A stretch of 64,000 bases of DNA, taken from Streptomyces sp. SCL15-4. GTDB lineage: Bacteria; Actinomycetota; Actinomycetes; Streptomycetales; Streptomycetaceae. Under the pieces are notes generated by a model. It did no database searches. It saw nothing but the letters and a program-made list of their open reading frames with translations, and was not told the origin of the DNA. Of the stretch, positions 16,101-23,606 are shown piece after piece. Location of the stretch: assembly GCF_033366695.1 (NCBI RefSeq), contig NZ_JAOBTQ010000001.1:7688001-7752000 (forward strand). Reading direction: 5' to 3'. The position numbers and the translations under genes are program-made. The first letter of the stretch is position 1; each line of letters starts with the position of its first letter.

Positions 16101-17169
16101 CCCGTTCGAGAAGAGCCTCGGCGGCGCGACGGACGTGAACGCGCTGGTGTCGTCCCTGAACGAAGCCGCGAGCCGAATCAAGGCGGCGTTCTCCGGGAAG
16201 ACCGAGACCCGCCTGCTCAAGCAGTTGAACTCGGTCGGCAAGGCGCTGATCGGCTACGAGAAGAAGCTGACCACCGTCACGGCATCGCTGGACAAGGCCA
16301 AGGACAAGCTCAGCGACTTGAAGAACGCCTCGTCGCAGCTCGCCAGTTCAGTCAAGGGCAACCTGATCTCCTCGGCGAACATCACCAAGGGCGCGTCCGG
16401 TGAGGGCACGGTGACGCTGTCCTCGATCCGCTCCAACATGCGGATGAGCAAGGACAAGGTCACCGCGTTCGCGAGCGCCCTGAAGCAGCTCCGCGCGAAG
16501 GGCTTCTCGAAGTCGATCATCCAGCAGGTCGCCGAGGCGGGCATCGACGGCGGCGGCCTGGAGACCGCGGGCGCCCTGCTCCAGGCCAGCGCGTCCGAGA
16601 TCAAGACGATCAACGACACCCAGGCTCAGATCGAAGCCGCAGCCGGGTCAGCTGGGAAGACCGCGGCGGACGCCGTGTACGACAAGGCGATCAAGCAGCA
16701 GGAGCGGTACGTCAAGGCACTTGAAGTCCAGCAGAAACTTCTCACCAGAGCCATGGATCGGCTGGCCAAGGTGATGGAGCAGTCCATCAAGAGCGCCCTC
16801 GGGAAGAAGGCCAGCGGCGGGATCGTCGGCGCCGCAGCCTCGGGTGGTCTCCGCTCCGGTCTGACGCTCGTTGGCGAACAGGGGCCCGAGCTGGCAGAGC
16901 TGCCCATGGGGTCTCGCGTGTGGTCCAACCCGGACACCCGGCGGAAGCTCGGCGCTGGCCAGGCGCCGTGGGCGTCGATGCTCACCGCACCCCGCCGCGC
17001 GCCGGCCGGGACAGCGGCAGCCGCGACCGGGCCGGCGCCGAGCCAACCGATCGTGTTGGAGCTGCGGTCGTCCGGGAGCCACGTCGATGAGCTGCTGCTC
17101 CAGATCCTCCGTAAGGCCATCCGCGTCCGCGGAGGCAACGTCAACTTCGTCCTCACCGGACGCCCGTAG
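13114..17169 (+). CDS. Tape measure protein
   Basis: A 1351-residue protein, the longest of the prophage, starting at TTG 13114 after a GGAGGGAGGGG tract and overlapping the chaperone T frame by 8 bases. The N-terminus is heptad-like and coiled (NRSLDQLRDQARDAGRGLDG). Hydrophobic stretches lie near residues 136-175, 393-430 and 451-470, as in other tape measures that must cross the cell membrane. Further coiled-coil follows near 1050-1090 (KLTTVTASLDKAKDKLSDLK). It sets tail length; by the rule of about 0.15 nm per residue the tail would be near 200 nm. No lysozyme or peptidase motif is visible. Confidence 0.93.
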   Translation: MGNDIEIRVRVANNTATGLAAVNRSLDQLRDQARDAGRGLDGLTERATAASIALRALKDSAQDAARALRSLNTAARNADTRMTAMSDRSRTLRRDTDELDGSMRRLTGTMGQLRGNNGRLTATFSGSSQGLDQLKTAALMLVPALLPIAAATVPIIANVGAAGAAVGAFGLAIAGQLVAVKDAADAQKKYDEAVKKHGPASKQATQAEAAYLDQLKGMDPASRRAAASLTVLTDQYKQWSKSLAGDTMPVFTKGLAVAGALLPKLTPAVKGAAGELDRFMTILGGGVQSGAFSKFMESFSSFATGALSKANDSLVHFMRTMSEGGGGSGKLSEFMDYVRKAGPQVGDTLLHLSEALVHVVTAASDTGLSMLGFVNAVAKLVSAIPPGVLSTFLQFAVALKAVKMAAAGMAALGGLSSVAAAIGAMRTAAAGATGPLASLSAAFGALSRSAKVALIGTGIGLLVIALSSLSEAGKAAPPDIDKLTTSLGKLADTGKVSGEAARAFGKDLSGLGESLRTLARPSNMEGVQQFLTSLIGMDSTPVKKAKEDLDAVDKALANMVKGGKADLAAAAVTDIAKAMEKQGLSSKELKGKLDDYRSALADQALEAKLTAESQGLFGAQAQATAAKLDAQKASADGLRGALQALNDVQRAGLGGMIGFEAAVDAAAQAAKDNAGALSMTHGVLDLNSEKARAAASALQDLADKTDGAAASARESGASWETVNGIYSRGRSELIRSAEAMGLNKEQARQLADQILKIPDKKAKVRMDTEDARAGLEAFNAAVKRSPGSKKVTLQTLSGAAEKVLEAFGYKVTHLKDGRVSVTAATGGALRGIGSVSSAIGALDGKSANTYVNTYKRVYFQSIGRPGEKVPAAHRPDIATGGPVPRYASGGAIQHFPNGGYVQGPGTGTSDSIFATFPSGAPANISNTEYVIKADSVRKYGVKFLDALNEGRLPVAHFAKGGKTKPKIDQAQLDARRALSGSFGISAFGRLAGYQRTPFEKSLGGATDVNALVSSLNEAASRIKAAFSGKTETRLLKQLNSVGKALIGYEKKLTTVTASLDKAKDKLSDLKNASSQLASSVKGNLISSANITKGASGEGTVTLSSIRSNMRMSKDKVTAFASALKQLRAKGFSKSIIQQVAEAGIDGGGLETAGALLQASASEIKTINDTQAQIEAAAGSAGKTAADAVYDKAIKQQERYVKALEVQQKLLTRAMDRLAKVMEQSIKSALGKKASGGIVGAAASGGLRSGLTLVGEQGPELAELPMGSRVWSNPDTRRKLGAGQAPWASMLTAPRRAPAGTAAAATGPAPSQPIVLELRSSGSHVDELLLQILRKAIRVRGGNVNFVLTGRP

Positions 17170-17178
17170 GGGAGAGAC

Positions 17179-17685
17179 ATGCACCGGTACAAGATCTGGA
17201 ACGGCGCGGCGCCCACTACCGCAGCGCTGGCGAAGGTGGCCACAGGCACGTCCATCAAGACGATGCTCCAGTTGGCCACCCCGTCAACCAGGCAGATACA
17301 GCTGATCAGCTGGGGCTACAGCTTCGACGCGGGCCCCTCATCGGCGGGAGTGGTTGAGCTAGTCCAGACCGACGTCGCCGCGACCGTCACCGCGCACGTG
17401 GCATCCGGGGTGCAGCCGCTCGATCCGAACGCGCCGGCGTCACTGCTGACGCTGGGCACCAGCGCGACCGGCTACACGGCCACCGCGGAGGGCACCACGA
17501 CGGCGTCCCGCAGCTTCGACACCGTGCTGGTGCCGCCGTCTAGCAGCTCGGCGCCGAGCGTCTGCTACAGCTACCAGTGGATGCCAGACGAGCGCCCGAT
17601 CATCGCCGTCAGCAAGTTCCTACGGGTCCGGGCCACGATGGGCAGCTCAGTCAACATGATCGCCTGGGTCTGCTGGGACGAGTGA
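17179..17685 (+). CDS. Tail-associated structural protein, unknown role
   Basis: A 168-residue protein from ATG 17179, nine bases after the tape measure stop, with AGGGGAGAGAC upstream. It is Thr/Ser/Ala-rich and beta-type (QIQLISWGYSFD, TLGTSATGYTATAEG), ending in MGSSVNMIAWVCWDE. In the usual order this slot would hold the distal tail protein. It is shorter than most distal tail proteins and I see no diagnostic motif, so it is left as a tail structural protein. Confidence 0.55.
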   Translation: MHRYKIWNGAAPTTAALAKVATGTSIKTMLQLATPSTRQIQLISWGYSFDAGPSSAGVVELVQTDVAATVTAHVASGVQPLDPNAPASLLTLGTSATGYTATAEGTTTASRSFDTVLVPPSSSSAPSVCYSYQWMPDERPIIAVSKFLRVRATMGSSVNMIAWVCWDE

Positions 17686-17688
17686 CCG

Positions 17689-20562
17689 GTGCCGGGGAGT
17701 ATCGCAGCGCAGACGATGGCCTGGCAGCGCCGCATGGGCGGCGTCGCCGGACCACTCGCCGCCGCGCCCAGCGCCAGCGGGGAGGCGTCCAACGGGCACG
17801 CCGTCCAGGTGGAGATGTTCGTCGGCGGCGCCTGGGTGGACATCACCGATCCGTACGTCATGGTCCGCGACGACCAGGGCAACATCGCCATCAGCAAGGG
17901 AATCCGCGACGAGGGCGGCAACACCGAGGCCGGGTCAGCCAGTTTCCCGCTGCGCAACAATGACGGCCGCTTCAGCCCTCGCAACCCGATGGGCGCCTAC
18001 TACGGGCAGCTCAGCCGCAACACCCCGCTGCGGGTCAGCGTCCCGGACGGCAACGGTGGCAAGTCCTACCGCCTTTGGGGCGACGGCTCCGAATGGCCGG
18101 TGTCCTGGGACCCGTCCGGCACGGACGTCTGGACTGATGTCAGCGTCAACGGACCGCTCCGTCGCGTTGCGCAGGCGCCGGCTCCGGAGCGGTCGGTCAT
18201 CTACACCGCGGTCATGGATCCTCTGCCCTCCAGCGTGGTGGCGTACTGGCCGTGCGAAGACCCGACCGGATCGACATCGCTCGCGTCTGCGCTGGCCTCG
18301 GGCTCACCGATGACGTGGAGCGGTGTGCCGGCGCCCGCGAGCTACAGCGGGTACGCCGCTTCGGACCCGCTGCCGGACCTCACAAACGGTGCCTTGGCCG
18401 GCGGCATTCCCAAGTACGACGACCCGCCCGCGACTCAGGTTCGCTTCCTTGCCTATGTCCCGGCGGCCGGGCTCGGCCTCGGTAAGGTCCTGATGGCGAT
18501 CGACCAGCTCGAATATGCGGCCGGCGCCTCCCAGTTCTGGGAGCTGTACTACGACACCTCCACCACGTCCTTCACGATCCGGACGTGCGCGTCCGACGGC
18601 ACGGTCCTCGGCGCGGAGCTTCAGCACACCCTCGACGTGCGGGGGCGTCTGCTGTACGTCTCGGTGGAGCTTCAGGAGACGGGCCCGGACGTCGCCCGCA
18701 CGGTCCGCCTGAAGGACGTGAGCACCGGCCGCGTGTACAGCGTGAGCGACACCGTCTTCGTGACCCAATTGACGAGGTTGACGAAAGTCCAGTTCGGGCC
18801 CGCGTCGCGTGCGGTGTCCGGCGCGGCCGGGAGCGCGTTCCTGCCGGGCGTCGCGGTCGGCCACTGCACGGTGGAGACTGCGATCACGCCGCTCGACACG
18901 CTCGGCGTCCGCCTCAACACTATCGGCGAGCCGGCCGGGCGTCGCATTCAGCGGCTGTGCGGCGAGGCCGGTATCACCTTCGACTGGGTCGGCGACCTGG
19001 ACGACACCGTCGCCATGGGCGCGCAGCCCAAGGCCAGCTTGCTGTCGCTGGTGCAGGAGTGCGTGCAGGCCGACGGCGGCCTGCTGTACGAGAACCCCGG
19101 CACGCTCGGCATCGGCTACCGCACTCGCACCTCCCTGTACAACCAGGACCCCACGTTGGTGCTGGACTACTCGGGCGCCCAGCTCGCGCAGGTCCCGACG
19201 CCGGTCGAGGACGACCGCTACATCCAAAACAAGATCACCATCACCGTGGGCGGCGTATCCCAGACGTACGAGGAGACCAGCGGCGCGCTGGGCACTGCGC
19301 TGCCGCCGGCCGGCGTCGGCACGTATGGCGGCGAAGCCACGCTGAACCTCGCGAGCACGGACGCCGGGACGCTCCAGGACCAGGCGGCCTGGCGGGTGCA
19401 TCTCGGCACGACCGATGAGGCTCGCTACCCGCAGATCGCGGTGAACCTCGCCCACCCCAGCATCACCTCGGCGATGCGTCGCACGATCCTCGGCATGCGA
19501 CTCGGCGACCGCATCCAGATCACCAACCCACCAGCCTGGCTACCACCCGACACCATCGACCAACTCGTCCTTGGCATCGCCGAGACCATCACGCACTTCG
19601 AACACCGGATCGTCTTCAGCTGCGCGCCGGCCAGCCCGTACAGCAGCATCGGCGTCCTGGACGCCACCGCGTCTCGAATCGACACGGACGGCTCGCAGCT
19701 CGTCGGCGATCTCACCACGACGAATACCGTGGCGGGGGTGCAGCCGTCGTCCGGAGCCGACCTGCTGTGGACGAAGGACCCGGCGGATTTTCCGCTGGAC
19801 GTCCGGGTCGGTGGCGAGGTCATGCGTGTGACGGCTGTCTCGGACTTGGTGACGGACACGTTTACCCGTACGACGTCCAGCGGCTGGGGCGCCACCGACG
19901 GCGGCCTCACGTGGGCGACGAGCGGCGGCTCGGCGACGGACTACTCCGTGAGCGGCGGGGCGGGCGCGCATCTGCTGTCCACGATCAACATCAGCCGCCG
20001 GGTGCTGCTGACCACCACCGTCACTGACCTGGACATGTACGTCAGCATCACAGCTGACCAGCTCGCGACGGGGGACATGCTGACAGGCGGCCTTATGGCC
20101 CGGCACATCGATGTCGGCAATCTGTACTCAGCACAGATCCGTTTCGGCAACGCGACGAACACGGTGGGTGTCGCGATCATCAAGCGTGTCGGCGGCGTCG
20201 AAACCACCCTCGGCTCGTACACGATGCCTGGCGTCACCTTCGTCGCGGGGACGGCATACCGGCTGCGGTGGAAGCTGACCGGCAGTCTGATGCGCGCCAA
20301 GGTCTGGGCCGCCGGCGATGCTGAAGCCCCGGAGTGGCACGTCGCGGTGACCGATACTGAACTGACGGAGCCGCAGTCCCTTGGGATGCGGTCGATCTCA
20401 GGGCCGGCGTCCACGAACGTCAACCCGAGCATCAAGTACGACGACTTCGCCATCGTGAGCCCGCAGCTGTTCACGCTGACCCGCAGCATCAACGGTGTCA
20501 TCAAGACCCACTCGGCGGGCGAGGACGTCCGTCTCGCTACCCCCACCTACTTGGCCCTGTAA
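17689..20562 (+). CDS. Large minor tail protein (tail tip)
   Basis: A 957-residue protein from GTG 17689, three bases after the previous stop. The N-terminal part (VEMFVGGAWVDITDPYVMVRD, then FPLRNNDGRFSPRNPMG) is typical of actinophage minor tail proteins at the tail tip. Concanavalin-like beta segments follow (VVAYWPCEDPTGS), then a tip-hub-like middle with GRRIQRLCGEAGITFDWVG near residue 420. The C-terminal ~250 residues repeat this lectin-like style (RVLLTTTVTDLDMYV, GGLMARHIDVGNLYS) and may bind the host surface. No enzymatic motif is seen. Confidence 0.8.
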   Translation: MPGSIAAQTMAWQRRMGGVAGPLAAAPSASGEASNGHAVQVEMFVGGAWVDITDPYVMVRDDQGNIAISKGIRDEGGNTEAGSASFPLRNNDGRFSPRNPMGAYYGQLSRNTPLRVSVPDGNGGKSYRLWGDGSEWPVSWDPSGTDVWTDVSVNGPLRRVAQAPAPERSVIYTAVMDPLPSSVVAYWPCEDPTGSTSLASALASGSPMTWSGVPAPASYSGYAASDPLPDLTNGALAGGIPKYDDPPATQVRFLAYVPAAGLGLGKVLMAIDQLEYAAGASQFWELYYDTSTTSFTIRTCASDGTVLGAELQHTLDVRGRLLYVSVELQETGPDVARTVRLKDVSTGRVYSVSDTVFVTQLTRLTKVQFGPASRAVSGAAGSAFLPGVAVGHCTVETAITPLDTLGVRLNTIGEPAGRRIQRLCGEAGITFDWVGDLDDTVAMGAQPKASLLSLVQECVQADGGLLYENPGTLGIGYRTRTSLYNQDPTLVLDYSGAQLAQVPTPVEDDRYIQNKITITVGGVSQTYEETSGALGTALPPAGVGTYGGEATLNLASTDAGTLQDQAAWRVHLGTTDEARYPQIAVNLAHPSITSAMRRTILGMRLGDRIQITNPPAWLPPDTIDQLVLGIAETITHFEHRIVFSCAPASPYSSIGVLDATASRIDTDGSQLVGDLTTTNTVAGVQPSSGADLLWTKDPADFPLDVRVGGEVMRVTAVSDLVTDTFTRTTSSGWGATDGGLTWATSGGSATDYSVSGGAGAHLLSTINISRRVLLTTTVTDLDMYVSITADQLATGDMLTGGLMARHIDVGNLYSAQIRFGNATNTVGVAIIKRVGGVETTLGSYTMPGVTFVAGTAYRLRWKLTGSLMRAKVWAAGDAEAPEWHVAVTDTELTEPQSLGMRSISGPASTNVNPSIKYDDFAIVSPQLFTLTRSINGVIKTHSAGEDVRLATPTYLAL

Positions 20563-20571
20563 GGAGACACC

Positions 20572-21132
20572 GTGGCTGAGGCATACCCCACGCCCCTCGC
20601 GGGGCAGCGGATTACCGCAAGCCTGTTGCGCAGCATGCAGCCGCAGGTCGTCCGCAAGACGTCGGATACGAGCCGCGCGGCGACCACGACCGTGACGCCG
20701 GACCCGCACTTGCAGTTCGATCTCGTGGCGGGCGGGGTGTACGTCATGGACGGCTGGATCAAATACGACGGGCCGAGCGCTGCTGACCTGAACATCGACT
20801 GGTCGGTTCCGAGCGGGACCCTCGGCGAGTGGGTCGGTTTCGGTGGCGGCCTCTCCCCGATGATCTCGTTCAACGCCAGCGCGGTGCTCGTCACGGACTC
20901 GCAGCAGTCGCGCGGCTACACCATCCGTACCGAGTCGACGGACGTCGCGGCGTCCCGGGCATTCGGCACGCTCGGACTCACCGGCGTCCAGCTCTCCGTG
21001 GCCCTGTACTCGACGCTCCGCGTCGGTTCGGTGAGTGGCACGTACAGCCTGGACTGGGCTCAGGTCACCTCTGACGCGTCCCCGGTGACGCTCTACACGG
21101 ACTCGTGGCTCCGCCTCCAGCGGATCGCCTGA
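20572..21132 (+). CDS. Minor tail protein
   Basis: A 186-residue protein from GTG 20572, preceded by AAGGAGA. It opens with AYPTPLAGQRITASLLRSMQ, a phrase common at the start of tail fibre-like proteins of Streptomyces phages, followed by a beta-rich body (HLQFDLVAGGVYVMDGWIKY... SGTYSLDWAQVTSDASPVTL). It probably forms part of the tail tip or a short fibre. It lies between the large tail protein and the lysis genes. Confidence 0.65.
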   Translation: MAEAYPTPLAGQRITASLLRSMQPQVVRKTSDTSRAATTTVTPDPHLQFDLVAGGVYVMDGWIKYDGPSAADLNIDWSVPSGTLGEWVGFGGGLSPMISFNASAVLVTDSQQSRGYTIRTESTDVAASRAFGTLGLTGVQLSVALYSTLRVGSVSGTYSLDWAQVTSDASPVTLYTDSWLRLQRIA

Positions 21133-21143
21133 ACAGGAGAAGC

Positions 21144-21341
21144 ATGCCGAACTACCAGGTAACCGGCCGAAACAACGAAGGGACACCGCTCGCGTCGGTG
21201 TCGCTCAGCAGCGTTGACCAAGAGGGCCACGTAGTCGATGACATGACCGTCGTCAATGCGATCCGAGACTGCCTCGCGGGTGTGCCCGGAGTGCAGTCGG
21301 TCGTCGCCCTGAAGTACGAGCAGGTCATAACCCGCGTCTGA
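21144..21341 (+). CDS. Small hypothetical phage protein
   Basis: A 65-residue protein. The frame is open earlier, but ATG 21144 has a good ACAGGAGA upstream and lies 11 bases after the previous stop. The sequence alternates strand and helix (MPNYQVTGRNNEG, then DDMTVVNAIRDCLAGVPGVQ, then VVALKYEQVITRV), a small alpha/beta domain. No family recognised. It is transcribed together with the endolysin. Confidence 0.5.
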   Translation: MPNYQVTGRNNEGTPLASVSLSSVDQEGHVVDDMTVVNAIRDCLAGVPGVQSVVALKYEQVITRV

Positions 21342-21361
21342 CCAGCAGAAAGTAGGCAGGT

Positions 21362-22333
21362 ATGGCCACTCCAATGACGGCGGCTCAGGTCGTCGCACAG
21401 CTGAAGAAGTGGGGTCTCCGCTACGTTGAGATCCCCGGCTGGTCCTCCCACAACCGCAACCAGAAGGGAGCGTGGGGGCCGGTCAACGGCTTCGTGTGGC
21501 ACCACACCGGCGCCGACGTACGCGACGGCCAGGCGTACGCCTCCACCACCCTGTACAACGGCATCACCGGCCTGCCGGGCCCACTCTGCCAGTTCTCCAT
21601 CGGCACCGACGGCACGGTGTACCTGGTGGGTTGGGGCCGCGCGAACCACGCCGGCGGCGGCGACCCGGCGGTGCTCGCGCACGTGCAGGCGGAGGACTAC
21701 AGCGGGCAGCTGCACCCGACGCGCGGCAACTCCAACGGGGTCGACGGCAACGCGCACTTCTACGGCGTTGAGATCCAGTACTCCGGGGGCCACGAGATGA
21801 GCGCGGCGCAGTACACGGCGGCGCGCCGGCTGTCGGCGGCGATCCTCGATTTCCACGGCTGGTCGGAGCGGTCGGTCATCGGGCACGGCGAGTGGTCGTC
21901 GGACAAGTGGGACCCGGGCTACGCGGCCGGGAAGATCATGGCCATGCCTGCGGTGCGCGCCGACGTGGCCTCCACCCTCAGCGCAGGACCCAACACGCAA
22001 CAGGAGGAGACCGTGGCACTGACCGCCGCTGACCTGGAGAAGATCCGCAAAGTGGTATGGGAGTCGGACAAGGCCGCCGCTCCCAAGGACGCTCCGGACG
22101 CGAAGACGAACCCGACGTGGCAGTACCAGTCGTATCTGAAGGACACGAACGCCCGCGTGCGTGCGATTCAGGTGTCGGAGGCCGCGCAGACGGCGGCGAT
22201 CGCGAAGTTGGCGGGGCTGGCGGGTTCTGGTGTGGACACGGCAACGGTGGTTGCCGCGGTGAAGGAGGCCATCGCGGACGCGGTGGTGAAGGTGTCGGTC
22301 GACGTGACCGGCGCGGATTCGAAGGGGGTCTGA
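21362..22333 (+). CDS. Endolysin: N-acetylmuramoyl-L-alanine amidase
   Basis: A 323-residue protein from ATG 21362. The catalytic part (about residues 15-200) is of the amidase_2/PGRP type, which cuts the bond between MurNAc and L-Ala of peptidoglycan. Zinc-ligand regions are visible as FVWHHTGAD near 44-52 and VIGHGEWSSDKWDPG near 174-188, with YGVEIQYSGG between them. The C-terminal ~100 residues are helical with many Ala and Lys and no recognisable wall-binding repeat. The next three genes encode small membrane proteins, giving a standard lysis cassette. There is no signal peptide, so release depends on a holin. Confidence 0.93.
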   Translation: MATPMTAAQVVAQLKKWGLRYVEIPGWSSHNRNQKGAWGPVNGFVWHHTGADVRDGQAYASTTLYNGITGLPGPLCQFSIGTDGTVYLVGWGRANHAGGGDPAVLAHVQAEDYSGQLHPTRGNSNGVDGNAHFYGVEIQYSGGHEMSAAQYTAARRLSAAILDFHGWSERSVIGHGEWSSDKWDPGYAAGKIMAMPAVRADVASTLSAGPNTQQEETVALTAADLEKIRKVVWESDKAAAPKDAPDAKTNPTWQYQSYLKDTNARVRAIQVSEAAQTAAIAKLAGLAGSGVDTATVVAAVKEAIADAVVKVSVDVTGADSKGV

Positions 22334-22335
22334 TC

Positions 22336-22569
22336 ATGGTGAAGGAATCCACGAAGACGACGGCGCGGACGGTGCTCCAGACGCTGGTGGGTGTGGCGGT
22401 TGCCCTGCCGGGGATCGTGGCGGCGTCCGGGGTGCCGGAGTCGCTGCCGTGGGTGGCGGGCGCGCTGGCGGTGGCCGGGGGTTTCGCGCGGGTGATGGCA
22501 CTGCCGTCCGTGCAGGGCCTGCTGCCGGGGTGGCTGCGGACGGGTGAGGGTGCGGAGGCGAGAGAGTGA
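22336..22569 (+). CDS. Holin-like membrane protein
   Basis: A 77-residue protein from ATG 22336, two bases after the endolysin stop. A basic N-terminus (KESTKTTARTVLQ) is followed by two hydrophobic segments (about residues 13-33 and 38-54) and a charged end (TGEGAEARE). Two helices with polar ends right after the endolysin is the normal picture of an actinophage holin, which permeabilises the membrane at lysis time. It overlaps the next gene by four bases. Confidence 0.7.
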   Translation: MVKESTKTTARTVLQTLVGVAVALPGIVAASGVPESLPWVAGALAVAGGFARVMALPSVQGLLPGWLRTGEGAEARE

Positions 22570-22826
22570 GCGTGCCGGACTCGGGCGTGTACATCGCGCC
22601 TGCCCAGATGTATCAGGAGTTGCGGTCGTTGAGCGATGGCCTAACCCGGGTCGAGACGAAGCTGGATGGGATCGGCCAGGGCCTCACGGAGTTGGGTAAG
22701 GACGTCGCGGACCACGAGACGCGGCTGCGGACGCTGGAGCGGGCCCGCTGGCCTCTGCCGTCGCTGGCGGCCGTGGTGTCGGTGGGAGCGCTCGGCCTGA
22801 CCTTGTGGCAGGCGGCGGGCCGGTGA
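22566..22826 (+). CDS. Small membrane-anchored coiled-coil protein, lysis cassette
   Basis: An 86-residue protein from GTG 22566. Residues ~15-58 form a clear heptad coiled coil (LRSLSDGLTRVETKLDGIG, then LTELGKDVADHETRLRTLE), followed by one C-terminal membrane helix (about 64-82). The layout resembles gene products beside holins in many actinophages and hemolysin XhlA-like proteins, which associate with holin at the membrane. The exact function is unproven. It overlaps both neighbours by four bases. Confidence 0.65.
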   Translation: MSVPDSGVYIAPAQMYQELRSLSDGLTRVETKLDGIGQGLTELGKDVADHETRLRTLERARWPLPSLAAVVSVGALGLTLWQAAGR

Positions 22827-23029
22827 GTACCGGGGACGTCGTCTGGGGCGGGCTCATCCTCGCTGGTGCCGGGTTCGAGGCGTACGCGCTGCGGAACGCC
22901 CGCGAGGGGGACACGCTGTCGGAGTCGACGCGCCGCTGGTTCCGGGTCCACACGAAGGCGGGCGCGGTTTGCTTCGCCGTGGCGTGGACTGGCTTCGGCG
23001 TCTGGTACCTCGACCACATCCTCCGCTGA
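22823..23029 (+). CDS. Third small membrane protein of the lysis cassette
   Basis: A 68-residue protein from GTG 22823, overlapping the previous stop (GTGA). It has two hydrophobic helices (DVVWGGLILAGAGFEAYAL near the start, GAVCFAVAWTGFGVWYL near the end) separated by a charged loop (REGDTLSESTRRWFR). It may be a second holin, an antiholin or a spanin-like helper. A hairpin terminator follows directly, so this gene ends the late transcript. Confidence 0.6.
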   Translation: MSTGDVVWGGLILAGAGFEAYALRNAREGDTLSESTRRWFRVHTKAGAVCFAVAWTGFGVWYLDHILR

Positions 23030-23040
23030 CCGCGCGGTGA

Positions 23041-23069
23041 GGCCCCGTCCGTAGTGCGCGGGCGGGGCC
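23041..23069 (+). terminator. Terminator of the late/lysis operon
   Basis: GGCCCCG at 23041-23047 pairs with CGGGGCC at 23063-23069, and CC at 23049-23050 extends the stem past a single-base bulge. It begins 12 bases after the last lysis gene stop. Confidence 0.6.
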
Positions 23070-23104
23070 CTCTGCGATCATCGGGGCAAGAGAAAGGGGG
23101 CAGC

Positions 23105-23314
23105 GTGACGCCTCAGCATTGGATCATCACCGTGCAGTGGGAAGAGAACGGCCACGTCAACGCACGCACCCTCGACGGAACGATCTTGCCCGAAGCCCGC
23201 GCCACGCGACGCAGCGCCTACCTCACCATCCTGCGCACCGCCACCGAGCACCTGGGCATCTCGGATCCTGTCGTCCTCTTCTTCGACCTGAGCCCCGAGA
23301 TCCTCGACAGCTGA
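23105..23314 (+). CDS. Small hypothetical protein
   Basis: A 69-residue protein from GTG 23105, with AGAAAGGGGG upstream, lying after the lysis terminator. It reads TPQHWIITVQWEENGHVNAR, then a basic helix (EARATRRSAYLTILRTATEH), then VVLFFDLSPEILDS: one small alpha/beta domain. No family recognised. Similar short ORFs are frequent at the right ends of Streptomyces prophages and integrative elements. Confidence 0.55.
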   Translation: MTPQHWIITVQWEENGHVNARTLDGTILPEARATRRSAYLTILRTATEHLGISDPVVLFFDLSPEILDS

Positions 23315-23328
23315 ACTGCGCCCCGTGG

Positions 23329-23505
23329 TCACGCCGCCGTGGCGCCCCCGCGCTGCACTCGCGCCAGTTCGGCGCACAGCCGCTCGTACTCCGCCCGCTG
23401 CTCCCTGGTGAGGGGTACCGCCGGATGCGACCAGAGCGCGCGGATCGCTGCGTTCAGCTCCGCAGCAGACAGCACCAGGTCACAGGTCACAAGATCGGGG
23501 GACAT
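23329..23505 (-). CDS. Small helical protein on the minus strand
   Basis: 58 residues if started at ATG 23505; an upstream in-frame ATG at 23541 would give 70. After a short N-terminus (MSPDLVTCDLVLSAAEL) come two amphipathic charged helices (LNAAIRALWSHPAVP, LTREQRAEYERLCAELARVQR). It points away from the XRE/TPR regulator at 23,607, so the two share an intergenic promoter region. No function recognised, but the coding look (G/C third positions, even charge) and position make it credible. Confidence 0.5.
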   Translation of the reverse strand: MSPDLVTCDLVLSAAELNAAIRALWSHPAVPLTREQRAEYERLCAELARVQRGGATAA

Positions 23506-23541
23506 GAGCCCAGCGTACGCCGCCCCCACCCCACAACACAC

Positions 23542-23570
23542 GACACAAAAACGGCCCCGCCCCCTACCCT
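23542..23570 (+). promoter_or_regulatory. Candidate promoter of the XRE/TPR gene
   Basis: A TACCCT hexamer at 23565-23570 about 36 bases before the ATG, with GACACA at 23542-23547 as a weak -35 match at 17 bases spacing, lies in the gap between the divergent genes. The fit to the consensus is partial. Confidence 0.25.
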
Positions 23571-23606
23571 GACAGTGCGACCCGAACAGAGCTGGAGGGC
23601 GAGACC

